A program made the translations under genes and the position numbers. Below the pieces are notes generated by a model. The model was not told the DNA's origin and did no database searches. It saw only the letters and a program-made list of their open reading frames with translations. A stretch of DNA of 64,000 bases. Source: Sophora flavescens (Eukaryota; Streptophyta; Magnoliopsida; Fabales; Fabaceae). Shown here in pieces: positions 11,727 through 22,592 of the stretch; within the stretch, counting starts at the first letter, position 1; each line of letters begins with the position of its first letter. Location of the stretch: assembly GCA_030762895.1 (NCBI GenBank), contig CM061062.1, forward strand, positions 6,537,293 to 6,601,292, in the 5' to 3' direction.

Positions 11727-11769
11727 CCCCCCCCCCCCCCCCCCCCCGAGATCGTAGCAACTACCAACA

Positions 11770-12847
11770 GGCATGTCGCAAGGGTTCATATCCATTGCCT
11801 AGTATAGATTGGCTAGTAGACAGAGCCTCGGGATACCGTTTGCTCAGTTTGATGGATGCCTACTCTGTCTACAATCAGATCAAGATGAATCCAGCCAATG
11901 AATAAAAGACAGTATTTATGATCGAAAGGGCTAACTACTGCTATAAAGTTATGCCCTTTGGGTTGAAAAACGCGGGTGCATCCTACCAGCGGCTCATGGA
12001 TAAGGTCTTTGCTAAACAAATCGGAAGGAATATAGAGGTGTATGTGGACGACATGGTGATCAAGTCGGATAATTCGAGAGATTGCCAAGACGATCTTCAG
12101 GAGATATTCGAAGAAATACGTAAGTACAATATGAGGTTAAACCCTGAAAAATGTACCTTTGGGGTGCAGGGTGGAAAATTCCTTGGTTTCCAGTTGACCC
12201 GTAGAGGGATCGAGGCAAATCTGGATAAATGTCAGGCTATCATAGATATGAGAAGCCCACAGAATATCAAGGAGGTCCAAAGCTTAGCAGGGCGATTAGC
12301 CGCTCTATCCCGTTTCCTCCCAAAATTGGCAGAAAGGGGGAAACCCTTTTTCAAGCTACTGAAGAAGTCGAAAAAGTTTCACTGGAATGAGGAATGTGAG
12401 GAGGCCTTCATAAGTTTCAAAGCATTCCTGTCAGCACCACCAATACTTACCCGGTCGTATCCCGGCAAGGAGTTGTTGTTATACTTGTCATTTATGGAGG
12501 AAGCAGTAAGTACGGTCCTGGTTCAAGAAGTGGAGAAGGTTCAAACCCCAGTTTACTTCATAAGTTAGGTGTCGCAAGGGGTAGAGACCGGGTATCAAAC
12601 AATAGAGAAGCTGGCATTTGCTTTAGTGGTGACGGTACGGTGTTTGAGGCCGTACTTTCAAAGCCATCAGATCGTGGTGAAGACCGACCACCCCATCAAG
12701 CAAGTATTGAGAAAACCAGAGCTGATCGGTCGAATGATACAATGGTCAGTAGAGTTGTCAGAGTTTGGCTTAAAGTATGAACCACGAGGGGCTATGAAGG
12801 ATCAATATTTGGCAGACTTTATAGCCGAGCTCGCCCCAGGAGTATAA
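11770..12847 (+). pseudogene. Tat-type Gypsy (Tat-1) reverse transcriptase and RNase H, fragment
   Basis: The frame opens abruptly after the Copia-1 LTR with SYPLPSIDWLVDRASGYRLL. It continues through MPFGLKNAGASYQRLMDKVF and the active site YVDDMVIKS (about 12038). The connection and first RNase H domain follow (12569-12847, including DYLADFIAE-like DQYLADFIAEL). A TAA stop at 11903-11905 (NE*KT) and another at 12566-12568 break it. The fingers and the upstream gag and protease are left of Copia-1, off-window. The protein would copy the element RNA to DNA. Confidence 0.88.
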
Positions 12848-13300
12848 GATAATAGGGGATGGTGGACCTTGTATGTGGACGGATCGTTATAAAAGGTAGC
12901 AGAGTAGGAGTTATATTGGAAGGGCCCGAGGATTTAGTGTTAGAGCAATCCTTAAAGTTTGCTTTTCCGGCCTCCAATAATCAAGAAGAATATAAGGCAC
13001 TCCTAGCGGGCTTAAGACTTGTCAACGAAATGGGGGCAAAGAAAATAAGATGCAAAACAGACTCTCAACTAGTCACTGAGAAGATTAAAGGAGACTACCA
13101 AGCAAAAGATGTTCATTTGACTCGTTACTTTCATAAGGTAACTAATTTCGTGCAAGAATTTGATGAATTTGTTATTGAACATATTCCTACGGAGGAAAAC
13201 GCCAGAGCCGACCTGCTGTCGAAGCTCGCCAGCACCAATCGGCTGGGTATGTTGAAAACATTGATACAAGAAACCCTGGAGCAATCGACTCTATTACCTG
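12848..13300 (+). pseudogene. Tat-1 second (archaeal-like) RNase H domain
   Basis: A second RNase H follows the first: WWTLYVDGS with a stop/frameshift near 12888, then GVILEGPEDLVLEQSLKFAF, NNQEEYKALLAGLRL (catalytic Glu region), KTDSQLV (Asp) and ENARADLLSKLAS (Asp). A dual RNase H is the hallmark of the Tat/Ogre lineage of plant Gypsy elements and fixes the lineage here. The frame continues into the integrase N-terminus. Confidence 0.85.
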
Positions 13301-14015
13301 ATGAGTTGCTGTCCAATGAGGAAGAAGATAGGGAGTGGATGACCCTTATTTGGGAATATCTGAAGCATGGAATAGAACCTAAAGATGAACAAGAAGTCAA
13401 AAGAGTTAGAGTAAGGGCAACTCACTTTTCCATCGACTATGGGGAATTATTCAGAAGAGGGTTCTACACGACTCTACGCAAATGTTTGACTAAGAGGCAG
13501 GCCGAGTATGTGATGGCAGAAATTCATGAAGGAATTTTGTGGAATGCACACCAGAGGGAGATCAATGGCAGCAAGGGTGGTCCGAGATGGTTTTTACTAG
13601 CCGACATTAAGGACGGATTGTATAGAATGGGTAAGAAAGTGGGATAAATACCAACGTTACAGCCTCCTGAAGCGTGCTCCATAACATGTTATCTCCATGG
13701 CCCTTCACCATGTGGGGAGTGGACATCCTCGGGAAATTTCCCACCGCCAAGGGGCAAGTCAAATTTCTATTGGTGGGTATTGACTATTTCACCAAATGGA
13801 TAGAGGCCGAGCCCTTAGCCACCATCACTGCACAGCAGGTACAAAAGTTTGTCTGGAAGGATATAATCTGTAGGGACGGTTTGCCGCAGGAAATAGTGTA
13901 AGACAATGGAATGCAGTTTGTTGACAGAGGTTTGAAAGAATTCTATTTGAATCTGGGGATCAAACACTTAGTTACATCAGTGGAGCATCCCCAAACCATG
14001 GGCAGGTAGAAGCAG
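13301..14015 (+). pseudogene. Tat-1 integrase, first part
   Basis: A damaged zinc-binding region (EYVMAEIHEGILWNAHQREI; the CC pair is not readable because of a deletion near 13600-13650) is followed by the catalytic core: WGVDILGKFPTAKGQVKFLL (first Asp), a stop at about 13900, then DNGMQFVDRGLKEFY (second Asp). It ends at GQVEAV, where the chromovirus is inserted at 14016. It continues at 23553 and again at 25254. Confidence 0.87.
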
Positions 14016-14499
14016 TGATGTGGGCATGGACACACAGAGCCAATGACCTAGCATTGAATACTTGCATGGACCTATGACAAGGGCAAGGCTTATAACAGTC
14101 CAAGACACACTCAAAACGATGGTGGTCAATCACTTGTCTCATAGGCAACTTCATGAAAAGGGCATCACTTTGAACCTCTTATGCATTGAGCCATTGACTA
14201 CCTAGTTATGGATAGGATCTAGGACCTTTTTATAGATTAGACTTAATGTAATAAATATAGGAACTAGGACCATTGTATAGATTAGACTTCATGTAATAGA
14301 AGTGCTTATTCACAAAAGCACTTAAGACTAGTTTAGGAATTGGGCCTATTGGGTCATTAGCATCTAAATAGGAAGCATTAGGCCCAAAACAAAGCCCACA
14401 CTTGGGTAGATGAGGTAAAAGGGCTCTACTTTCTCCTCAAGTTAGAGTAACTTGCACCTCAAGTAGGATGTGCCTATAAATAGGCCTCATGTAATTCAT
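14016..14499 (+). repeat. Chromovirus 5' LTR (family E), left half
   Basis: It matches 22593-23110 almost base for base, including the TATA box CCTATAAATAGGCC (about 14472-14485). It then breaks off at GTAATTCAT, where TGTACTGGCC of the Tat-2 LTR begins. It lacks a stretch of about 30 bp (one CAAGTTAG repeat) present in the 3' copy. Confidence 0.88.
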
Positions 14500-15131
14500 T
14501 GTACTGGCCGAGGAGTAAAACCCGGCCACCGAGCTTGGATACCCGATCCAACCAAGGCGGGAAGGACAAAATATCGATATTATCTTTATTAATCCTGATA
14601 TTATCTCAAACAACCTTATCCGGTTAGAAGAGATAATATCCCTTAAATTAAGGGATAAGATATTGATATTATCCTTAAATAATCCTAATATTATCTCAAA
14701 TAACCTTTTCAGGTTAAAAGAGATAATATCCCTTAAATTAAGGAAATCACATCTAAGAGATAAAAGGAGATAAATCTAGATCTCTTAAAGATTGGGGATC
14801 CTATTATAAAAAGAGGAGAACCCAAGAGAGAAACTCACTTTTCACTAACCGCGGTGACTCTCCTTTAAGCGTATTAGAGAAACTAGCTCGACCAAGAGAC
14901 TATTGAAGAGTCCTTGCTCACTGGTATTCATCATATACAAGATTAAGGGATTGACATCACCGTATGGCCAAGGGTTGAACCTAGAACTACGTCTGGATTT
15001 GATTCCCATTGGGATACGTAGGACCGGAATACAATATTCTGTCAAGCCATAATCTAAAACAACCCCCATTGTTCACTCTTGGTTTGATGTTCTACGGCGA
15101 GATTCCGGCAAGTCGGATCTCAGCAGGAACA
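14500..15131 (+). repeat. Tat-2 5' LTR (family F)
   Basis: It starts TGTACTGGCCGAGGAG and ends CAGCAGGAACA next to the primer binding site. It holds an internal duplication of about 89 bp (14571-14750) rich in GATATTATC and AGATAATATCCC, with TATA-like CTATTATAAAAAGAGG near 14800. Confidence 0.7.
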
Positions 15132-15152
15132 TTTGGCGCCCACCGTGGGGCC
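15132..15152 (+). other. Primer binding site of Tat-2
   Basis: TTTGGCGCCCACCGTGGGGCC directly follows the LTR end. This sequence is characteristic of the Tat lineage and would pair with the 3' end of a host tRNA to prime minus-strand synthesis. The tRNA identity is not assigned here. Confidence 0.75.
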
Positions 15153-16701
15153 GAGGTGAAACTTTCCCCGGCCGCACCTCCAAACATCATTCTCCGTGTG
15201 AACCGCCCAACGCCATACTTGATGATCCACCTTCTCCAGCAAATACAATGTTGTCGGCATCGAAGGCACATTCTGTTGCAATGATGCTTTCCTCTGGAGT
15301 TGGTTCTGTGATTCGGATTTTGGGTGTCACACGCCCCGAGTTTCCACAACATCGACCTCTGTCTCATTTCTGTTTAGACGCCCTCAAACTCTGATCTAAG
15401 GTCTGACACCAACGAACACCAACCTGTGCTAGCCTCTGCACTCCCAGAACTAGCACCATTGAGAAGTCCACACCAGATCATGCACTCGATCGGCGAGAGG
15501 ATCATCGCCGCCGTCCTGAGCTCGACCATCACGGTACATCACCAAGGAGACCGAGTCGTGACCTTCAGGTTTATTAGTGCGGAGAGTACTACGTCTAAAC
15601 CATCCTCAGATCCAGAGGAAAAATCACCCTCTAATCATCCAAAGGGTTCAACTCACAACTGTTGGCATCCATGAATGCTCTGGAAAAGAAGTATAGGAAA
15701 AAAAATAAAAGAAAAGAAAGCTCCACTGCTTTGTTAGCGTGAAGCACACCCAGTGTCCTTTGAAATGTTTCTCAGAAGTATATTATATACGCTTGTGGAG
15801 ATTATAACCCGAGGCTTGTAGTAGTTGCTGCGGCCACCACAATTCGGCCTCGGAGAGCTGAGGAAGATATCTTAGATAGCTCGGTCACCACAACTCGGCC
15901 TCGGAGAACTGAAGAAGATTTTGGAATGAAAGTATGCTAAAAACGAAGATTTTGGAATTCCCTTAAGATATCCATTAAGATTTTGGATATCTTAGAGAGC
16001 TCGGCCACCACAGCTCGGTCTTGGAGAAGAAAAAGGTTTCTTAGAGAGCTCGGCCATGACAGCACAGCTCGGTCTAGGAGAGCTTGGCCATAGTAGCTTG
16101 AGTGAATGCCTAAATCAGAGGCCGCGAAATGCTCAGGTGATATTGTTCTCTAAATCTAGCTTAAATCTAATATGATTTGATATGTTTTGCTCCACGCCTT
16201 TGATGTTGTGTTATGTAGCATCATATCATATTATTTACGTATTTACTCGACATTCCATGGTCGAGTTTGTCCGAAACCGAGTTTATCAGTTTTAGAAAAT
16301 GGAAAAGTCCATTAAATGGGAGGTGTTGGAGGAATGTCAGAGACTCGGGACACCATCCATAGTCTTGGCCCAGGAAGGAATGGGTAGATCATGGGAAAAT
16401 AAAAGTGAAAGTTCTTTCATATAAAGGTTCCCAAATGTGACATCTCAAGTTCCAGGTGATATTGTTCTCTATCTTCCTCTCTTGATTAATGCATAATTAG
16501 ATGATGGAACATACGTGTGGCATAAAACCAATAATCAATAGGTCATATTTAACAAAGTATCTAAGCTATTGGAATGAAAGTATGCTAAAAATGAAGATTT
16601 TGGAATTCCCTTAAGAAAGTTTCTTCCACTTTAATGGGGAGCCAGATTTATGCCATATATCCTTGCACAATATGCTAAAGGCAAAAATGGAAAAATGCTT
16701 T
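15153..16701 (+). other. Tat-2 leader and repeat-rich spacer, no supported gene
   Basis: The first 500 bp may be the start of a decayed gag; no domain is recognisable. From about 15830 to 16110 a CTCGGCC(A/T)CCACA-type phrase recurs (GAGAGCTCGGCC). A short direct repeat (GGAATGAAAGTATGCTAAAAA) appears near 15924 and 16572. Confidence 0.55.
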
Positions 16702-17207
16702 GGTAGATGACGTACACCGCTCCAACCTCAAAAACCAAATGAATGAGAAATGGTTTGCTTTGGAAAAAGGTCAAATCTGATTGAAAAAACCTTATAGCTT
16801 ATTAGCATGGTTATTTATTGTAAGTAGAAAAAAGGCCAAACTCTGCTGAAATTTTGTGAAGATTTCTCTAATAGACCTCTCTTCCAATTGTCATACTGAT
16901 GGCCATGTGCTTAATTACTTGTTCATTCCTTTCACAAAATAGGACCTTGAAGCGGGTAATCGAAGCTGTGGTAGATGACGTACACTGCTCCAACCTCAAA
17001 AACCAAATGAACGAGAAATGGTTTGCTTTGGAAAAAGGCCAAATCTGATTGAAAAAACCTTATAGCTTATTAGCATGGTTATTTATAGTAAGAAGAAAAA
17101 AGGCCAAACTGTGCTAAAATTTTGTGAAGATTTCTCTAATAGACCTCTCTTCCAATTGTCATAGTGATGGCCATGTTCTTAATTACTTGTTCATTCCTTT
17201 CACAAAA
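16702..17207 (+). repeat. 268-bp tandem duplication
   Basis: The block starting GGTAGATGACGTACAC at 16702 is repeated at 16970 with a few substitutions, ending near 17207 at TTCACAAAA. Confidence 0.9.
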
Positions 17208-17219
17208 AAACAAATAGCC

Positions 17220-17990
17220 TAAAAAGGTGACCGAGCTAAAATCGACCGAGCTGTTGTCGAAACGCCGAACCTAAAGAGGAAGAACCTAAAAAGGTGACCG
17301 AGCTAAAATCGACCGAGCTGTTGTCGAAACGCCGAACCTAAAGAGGCAAGAGCGTAAAAAGGTGACCGAGTTAAAATCAACCGAGCTGTTGTCGAAACGC
17401 CTAACCTAAAGAGGCAATAGCCTAAAAAGGTGACTGAGCTAAAATCGACCTTGCTGTTGTCGAAATGTCGAACCTAAAGAGGCAAGAGCCTAAAAAGGTG
17501 ACCGAGCTAAAATCGACCGAGGTATTGTCGAAACGCCGAACCTAAAGAGGCAAGAGCCTAAAAAGGTGACCCAGCTAAAATCGATCGACCTGTTGTCGAA
17601 ACGCCGAACCTAAAGAGGCAATAGCCTAAAAAGGTGACCGAGCTAAAATCGACCTTGCTGCGGTCGAAACGCCGCACCTAAAAAGGCAAAAGCTTAAAGA
17701 GGTTGACCAACCTGAAAATCGACCGAGCTCAAAGTCGCAATGTCGGGCCTAAAAGGGTGAAACTAATACCTAAAGTGGTTGACAGAGTTGAAATTGAAAT
17801 GCTGAACCTAAAAAGGAGAAAGTCCTAAAGAGGTTGACCGTGCTAAAATCGACCGAGCTAAAGTCGAAATACCGGGCCTAAAAAGGTAAACAAAGAACCT
17901 AAAAAGGTTGATCGAGCTAAAATCGACCAAGCTAAAGTCGAAATGCTTGATCGAAGTGGCCGACCAAGCTAAAATCGAAAGGCCGAACCT
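17220..17990 (+). repeat. 68-bp tandem repeat array of Tat-2
   Basis: Units begin AAAAAGGTGACCGAGCTAAA at 17221, 17288, 17356, 17424, 17492, 17560 and 17628, giving a 67-68 bp period. The array then decays until about 17990. Each unit holds GACCGAGC and GTCGAAACGCCGAACC. Tat/Ogre elements are known to carry variable tandem repeats in their non-coding parts, and some have seeded satellite DNA. Confidence 0.92.
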
Positions 17991-18229
17991 AAAAAGGTAA
18001 GCAAGAAAAACATGAAATAGTTAACTATGATAGGGCCGAGCTCAAAAAGCTCACGAGGCCAAATTAAAATGCCGAGCACAAAAGGCGAGTAAGAACTTAG
18101 GAAAGTTAACCGAGTAAATCCAAATGCTGGGTTAAATACCATAAGTATGAAGTCTTTGTCATTCATAAAGAAAAAGTACATAGGGCAGAGCCAAGAGTAC
18201 AAAATATCTTAAAAATTTGCTGAGTTACT

Positions 18230-18960
18230 CATGGGCATTCCCATAAGCAAAGAACCCATCAAGGTTGGAACCAATAGTGTCTTCAACTTGCGAAAGAGCA
18301 ACTAAGGATGGCTCGAGCACGGCCACTTCAGTTCCTCTTTTCTCCTCCTCTCCCACAACCTAGTCTTCATTATTCTCCTCTTCCTCATCATCGAGCTCGG
18401 ACAAAGGAACCATTATGCCATCTTTATTAAAATCCTTGTCCACACCGGCTCTCGAAAGATCAAAATTAGGAAGAAAGCGTTGGATTTATTTTATAGCACG
18501 CGAGAACCCAGAAATGCGTTTCCTTATAAGCTAGGCTTTAGCTTCCTTCAACTCGAACTGAAGCTTGCAATTTGCTTTTTCTTAGTATCAAGAAACTGCT
18601 GAAGATTGTCAAGGGAAAGCTTTAAAGCCTTGGCAGCCCTCTGAAAGTCAATCCTTTCATTTTAGAGAGCTCGGATTGAGGAGAGGAGTTGGTCTTCTCA
18701 AGCTCAACATTTCGAGTTTTCAATTGCCCAATTAACCGAGCTTTCTCTTCACACTTTGCCACGGCTTTTTCAACCTCATCCCTAGCGCGCAAAGTTCGGG
18801 CAGCTTCTGCCTTCATGCTTTTCATTATTAGAAAGCTAGTGGCTCGAAACATGGGTAATGGAGGAGACTCGGAGAGCATAAGCGGCTGCGGCTTTCATGC
18901 TCGCGTCAAGGCCCTATTCTAGTAAAAGCCGAGCATATGCTGGCTTAATAACTTGAGAAT
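18230..18960 (-). pseudogene. Antisense ORF of Tat-2 (coiled-coil protein), broken
   Basis: On the minus strand, from about 18880 to 18622, the frame reads a heptad-rich segment (ARTLRARDEVEKAVAKCEEK, then LIGQLKTRNVELEKT), a clear coiled coil. Past a stop at about 18620 a related frame continues through FSRAIK and an acidic tail (LSELDDEEEENNED) to a probable original end near GNAHE at about 18230. Antisense ORFs are known in Tat-lineage elements such as Grande and Retand; identity here is by position and strand, not by sequence recognition. The function of such proteins is unknown. Several stops make this copy non-functional. Confidence 0.55.
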
Positions 18961-19007
18961 CCACTAAAGGGCCCGAGCTAAAATTGTCTAGCCAAGAACA
19001 AAGGGCA

Positions 19008-19663
19008 GAAGCCCAAAAAGCCGAGGCAAAGCATTACTCCCTCGCACCAAAAAGCTGAGGTCGAGGCTAGAGACATTAAATGTTTTAAATGCTTAGGAAA
19101 AGGACATATTGCATCACAATGTCCTAACAAGATAACAATGATCTCTAGATGTAATGATGATACTGAGGTCACTAGTGCCTATTCTTGTGAGTCTTCTAAT
19201 GAGAGTGGTGAAGATGAAGTTCTCCCACTTGAAGGAGACTTGTTAATGGTGAGAAGACTCTTAGGAGTCAATGTTAAAGAAGAGGATGAGAGCCAAAGAG
19301 AGAATATTTTTCACACTAGGTGCATGGTGCATGGAAAGTTGTGTGCACTAATCATAGATGGAGGATCTTGCACCAATGTGGCTAGTCAAAGATTGGTGAC
19401 CAAACTTGGTCTCAAAACCAATCCACACACTAGGCCATACAAGTTACAGTGGCTAAGTGAAAAGGGTGAAATCTTGGTGAACCAACAAGTCTTGTTGAGT
19501 TTTGCCATTGGCTCTTATCATGATGAAGTAATATGTGATGTGGTGCCTATGGAGGCGGGACATGTGTTTCTAGGAAGGCCATGGCAATTTGATAGGAAAG
19601 TCATACATGATGGCCTCTCGAATAGATTTACTTTCATTTACTATTGTACCCCTCTCTCCTAAA
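19008..19663 (+). pseudogene. Chromovirus gag end (zinc knuckle) and protease
   Basis: A frame from about 19008 encodes the nucleocapsid zinc knuckle CFKCLGKGHIASQC (about 19077-19118), a linker with acidic residues, and an aspartic protease. The protease shows CALIIDGGSCTNVASQRLV, where the usual D-S/T-G active site reads DGG as in this chromovirus group, and later HVFLGRPWQFDRKV. The capsid part of gag is missing. At about 19650 the frame is lost; the following segment (PKEICEDQKKRREKRE) is in another frame. Protease would cut the polyprotein. Confidence 0.85.
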
Positions 19664-19923
19664 GAAATTTGTGAGGATCAAAAGAAAAGGAGAGAAAAAA
19701 GGGAGCTTTGGAGAAAAGCCAAGAGTGGAAAAGAAATAAATAAAGAAATTAATGCGCCACAAAAAAATATTAAAAAAGGCAAATGGCACTAGTGAGCAAA
19801 ATGTTTTTGAAAAAGCTAAAGGTAAAGAAATAGATGGCAAAGAATGCTTATTTCTAAAAGAAAAAGAAGTCAAGAAAATATTATTGGCCAATCAACCAAT
19901 ATATTTTCCTTACACCAAAAATA

Positions 19924-21330
19924 ATGATGAAAATTCTACATCATCTCTTTCTTTGCCAAAACCCTTTTGAGTTTCTTTTGGATGATTTCAAAGATGTTTT
20001 TGCAAAAGAGCTTCCTAAAGGTTTGCCACCTATGGGGGGGATTGAGCATCACATGGACTTAATTCCTAGTGCTTCTCTTCCTAATAGGCCGGCCTATAGG
20101 AGCAATCCACAAGAAACAAAATAAATTCAAAGTCAAGTTGAAGGATTATTGGAAAAATAATGGATAAGAGAATCACTTTGTCCATGTGCAATGCCCGTTA
20201 TTTTAGTACCAAAGAAAGATGGTACATGGAGAATGTGCACAGATTTTAGATCCATTAATAACATAACCATCAAATATAGACATCCAATCCCAAGGTTAGA
20301 TGACTTATTGGATGAGCTACATGGGTCACAAATCTTTTCAAAAATTGACCTAAGAAGTGGCTATCATCAAATAAAAATAAGAGAAGGGGATGAATGGAAA
20401 AACGCTTTTAAAACCAAATATGGACTTTATGAATGGCTTGTGATGCCCTTTGGACTCACTAATGCACCAAGCACAATCATGAGGCTCATGAGCCATGTCC
20501 TTAGGGAATTCCTTGGTAAATTTGTGGTTGTCTATTTTGATGATATCTTAATATATAGCAAAACACTTGATGAACATCATGAACATTTGAAGTGTGTTTT
20601 GTTAGTATTAAGGAATGAACAACTTTTTGGAAACCTTGAGAAATGCACATTTTCCACCACCAAAGTGGTATTCTTGGGCTATGTTATTAGTGCACAAGAT
20701 GTGCAAGTGGATGAAGAGAAAATTAAGGCCATCCAAAGTTGGCCGACACCTAAAAATGTTGGAGATATTAGGAGTTTCCATGGATTGGCAAGTTTTTATA
20801 GAAGATTTGTCAAAGACTTTAGCACTTTGGCAAGTCCTCTAAATGAGGTTTTAAAGAAAAATGTGTCATTTCATTGGGGCCAAAGCCAAGAAAACTCCTT
20901 CAATATACTCAAGGAAAAATTGATCAATGCACCAATTCTCGCGCTTCCAAATTTTGTGAAATCTTTTGAGATAGAGTGTGATGCTTCTAATGTAGGCATT
21001 GGGGCCGTTTTTCTTCAAGAAGCCCACCCCATTGCTTACTTTAGTGAGAAACTTGCTGGGGCACATTTGAACTATTCAACTTATGATAAAGAACTCTATG
21101 CCCTATAAGAAGTCTCAAAGTTTGGCAACACTATCTCTTGCCCAAGGAATTTGTCATTCATAGTGATCATGAGTCATTAAAACACTTAAAGGGGCAAGGA
21201 AAATTAAACAAGAGACATGCCAAATGGGTGGAATTCATAGAACATTTCCTTATGTGATTAAACATAAACAAGGCAAAAGCAATGTTGTGGCAGATGCAAT
21301 CTAACGTGGATATGCCTTACTATCAACTCT
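19924..21330 (+). pseudogene. Chromovirus reverse transcriptase and RNase H, broken
   Basis: The RT entry region (LLDDFKDVFAKELPKGLPPM, HMDLIPSASLPNRPAYRSNP) has TAA stops at 20122-20124 and about 20158. From 20191 a 305-codon open frame carries [34 protein letters not shown] (first Asp), [16 protein letters not shown] and YFDDILIYS (YxDD). The start of RNase H follows ([19 protein letters not shown]). Near 21105 the frame shifts, and RNase H continues degraded ([20 protein letters not shown]). The element cannot copy itself from this locus. Confidence 0.9.
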
Positions 21331-21418
21331 TGAAACAAAGCTTCTTGGGTTTGATCTCATAAAGGAATTGTATGTAAATGATCTGGACTTCTCTACAATT
21401 TAAACTCAAATAGGTTCC

Positions 21419-22550
21419 ATGGCACATAAAGTATTTTTCATAAGTGAAGGGTTCCTTTTTAAAGACAAAAGACTTTGTGTGCCAAGGCATTCTATTAGAG
21501 AGTTATTGGTAAGAGAAGCACATCAAGGGGACTTAATGGGGAACTTCGGTGTTCACAAGACTTTAGAGGTTTTGCATGAAAATTTCTTTTGGCCAAACAT
21601 GAAAAATCAAGTCCAAAATTTATGTCAAAAATGCATTGAGTGTTTAAGAGCAAAGTCGAAGAGTAAGCCTCATGGGCTGTACACTCCCTTACCTAGTCTT
21701 TCTTCTCCTTGGATTGATACCTCTATGGATTTTGTGTTAGGATTACCAAGGACTATGCGAGGGAATGACTCAATCTTTGTGGTTATGGATAGGTTTTCCA
21801 AGATGGCCCATTTCATTCTATGTTACAAAAGTGATGATGCTTGCCATGTAGCCAACTTTTTCTTTAGGGAAATAGTTAGACTACATGGGATTCCTCGAAG
21901 CATTGTATCCTATAGAGATACAAATTTTCTAAGTCACTTTTGGAGAACTTTGTGGGGCAAGCTTGGAACTAAATTACTTTTTTCGACTACTTGCTACCCA
22001 CAAATGGATGGGCAAACCGAGGTGGTTAATAGGACTCTTTCCACTCTCCTAAGAACCATCCTCAAGAAAAACCTAAAGTCTTGGGAAGAGTGCTTACCTT
22101 TCATTGAGTGTGCAACATTCTACTACTAAGCACTCTCCTTTTGAGATAGACTATGGTTTTAATCCACAAACCCCACTTGATTTGCTTCCATTACCAATTG
22201 ACCAATCATTGTTGCATCAAGATGGGCATGGCAAGGCCGAATTTGTTAAAAACCTCCAAGAACAAGTAAAATTGAATATTGAAAAACAAGGGGAGCACAA
22301 TGCAAGGCAAGTAAATAAGGGAAGAAAAAAAGTGTTACTCAAACCGGGTGATTGGGTATGGGTGCACTTAATAAAAGAGGGGTTTCCTTTACAAAGAAAG
22401 TCCAAACTCCCACGAAGGGGTGATGGACCTTTCCAAGTATTGGAGAAAATAAATTATAATCCATATAAAATAGATCTCCCTGGTGATTATAATGTGAGTG
22501 CCACATTTAATGTGTCTGATCTCAGTCTTTTTGCAAATGACACAGGATGA
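21419..22550 (+). pseudogene. Chromovirus integrase, one frameshift
   Basis: The HHCC zinc domain ([29 protein letters not shown]) and core ([13 protein letters not shown] first Asp; [11 protein letters not shown] second Asp; [12 protein letters not shown]lu) are read from 21419. A frameshift near 22110 moves the C-terminal part to another frame ([13 protein letters not shown]). That part runs to LKPGDWVWVHL and the GPFQVLEKINYNPYKIDLPG domain, ending at FNVSDLSLF before the stop at 22548-22550. No canonical chromodomain follows, which suits the Reina/CRM side of the chromoviruses rather than Tekay or Galadriel. Confidence 0.88.
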
Positions 22551-22592
22551 TTAACACAATTCGTGGATGAATGTGCCTCAAGAAGGAAGGGA

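Larger units (their letters stand above)
4926..11769 (+). mobile_element. SIRE-like Ty1/Copia retrotransposon (Copia-1), 3' part with nested solo LTR
   Basis: Order seen: gag, remnant protease end, integrase, RT/RNase H, polypurine tracts, 3' LTR. The 5' LTR and primer binding site are beyond CACTA copy 1 and off-window. The 3' LTR starts at TG 8738 and ends at CA 11769 once the nested solo LTR (10365-11726) is set aside. At 11770 the sequence continues in a Tat-type reverse transcriptase frame (CRKGSYPLPSID), so Copia-1 inserted into that Tat pol. It has several stops, frameshifts and deletions and is not autonomous. Confidence 0.85.
8738..11769 (+). repeat. Family-A LTR, copy 1 (3' LTR of Copia-1), interrupted by solo LTR-C
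   Basis: It starts TGTAAGACTAAG and ends CTACCAACA. Without the nested solo LTR it is about 1.66 kb. A second copy in reverse orientation (29013-30682) matches from end to end, including the terminal GAGAT.GTAGC.A.TACCAACA behind a poly-C tract. U3 holds a minisatellite-like array (8845-9470) and a TATA box (9695). The long poly-C tract lies about 30 bp before the 3' end. Confidence 0.85.
14500..18990 (+). mobile_element. Second Tat-type element (Tat-2), lacking pol
   Basis: An LTR (14500-15131) is followed by a TGGCGCCCACCGTGGGGCC primer-binding-type sequence and leader sequence. Then come degenerate GCTCGGCC(A/T) repeats (15830-16110), a 268-bp tandem duplication, a 68-bp array and an antisense coiled-coil ORF. 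Gag, protease, RT and integrase are not found between the leader and 18990, and no 3' LTR is seen. The right border with chromovirus gag is approximate. This fits a Tat element reduced by internal and terminal deletion, or a non-autonomous relative. Confidence 0.65.
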
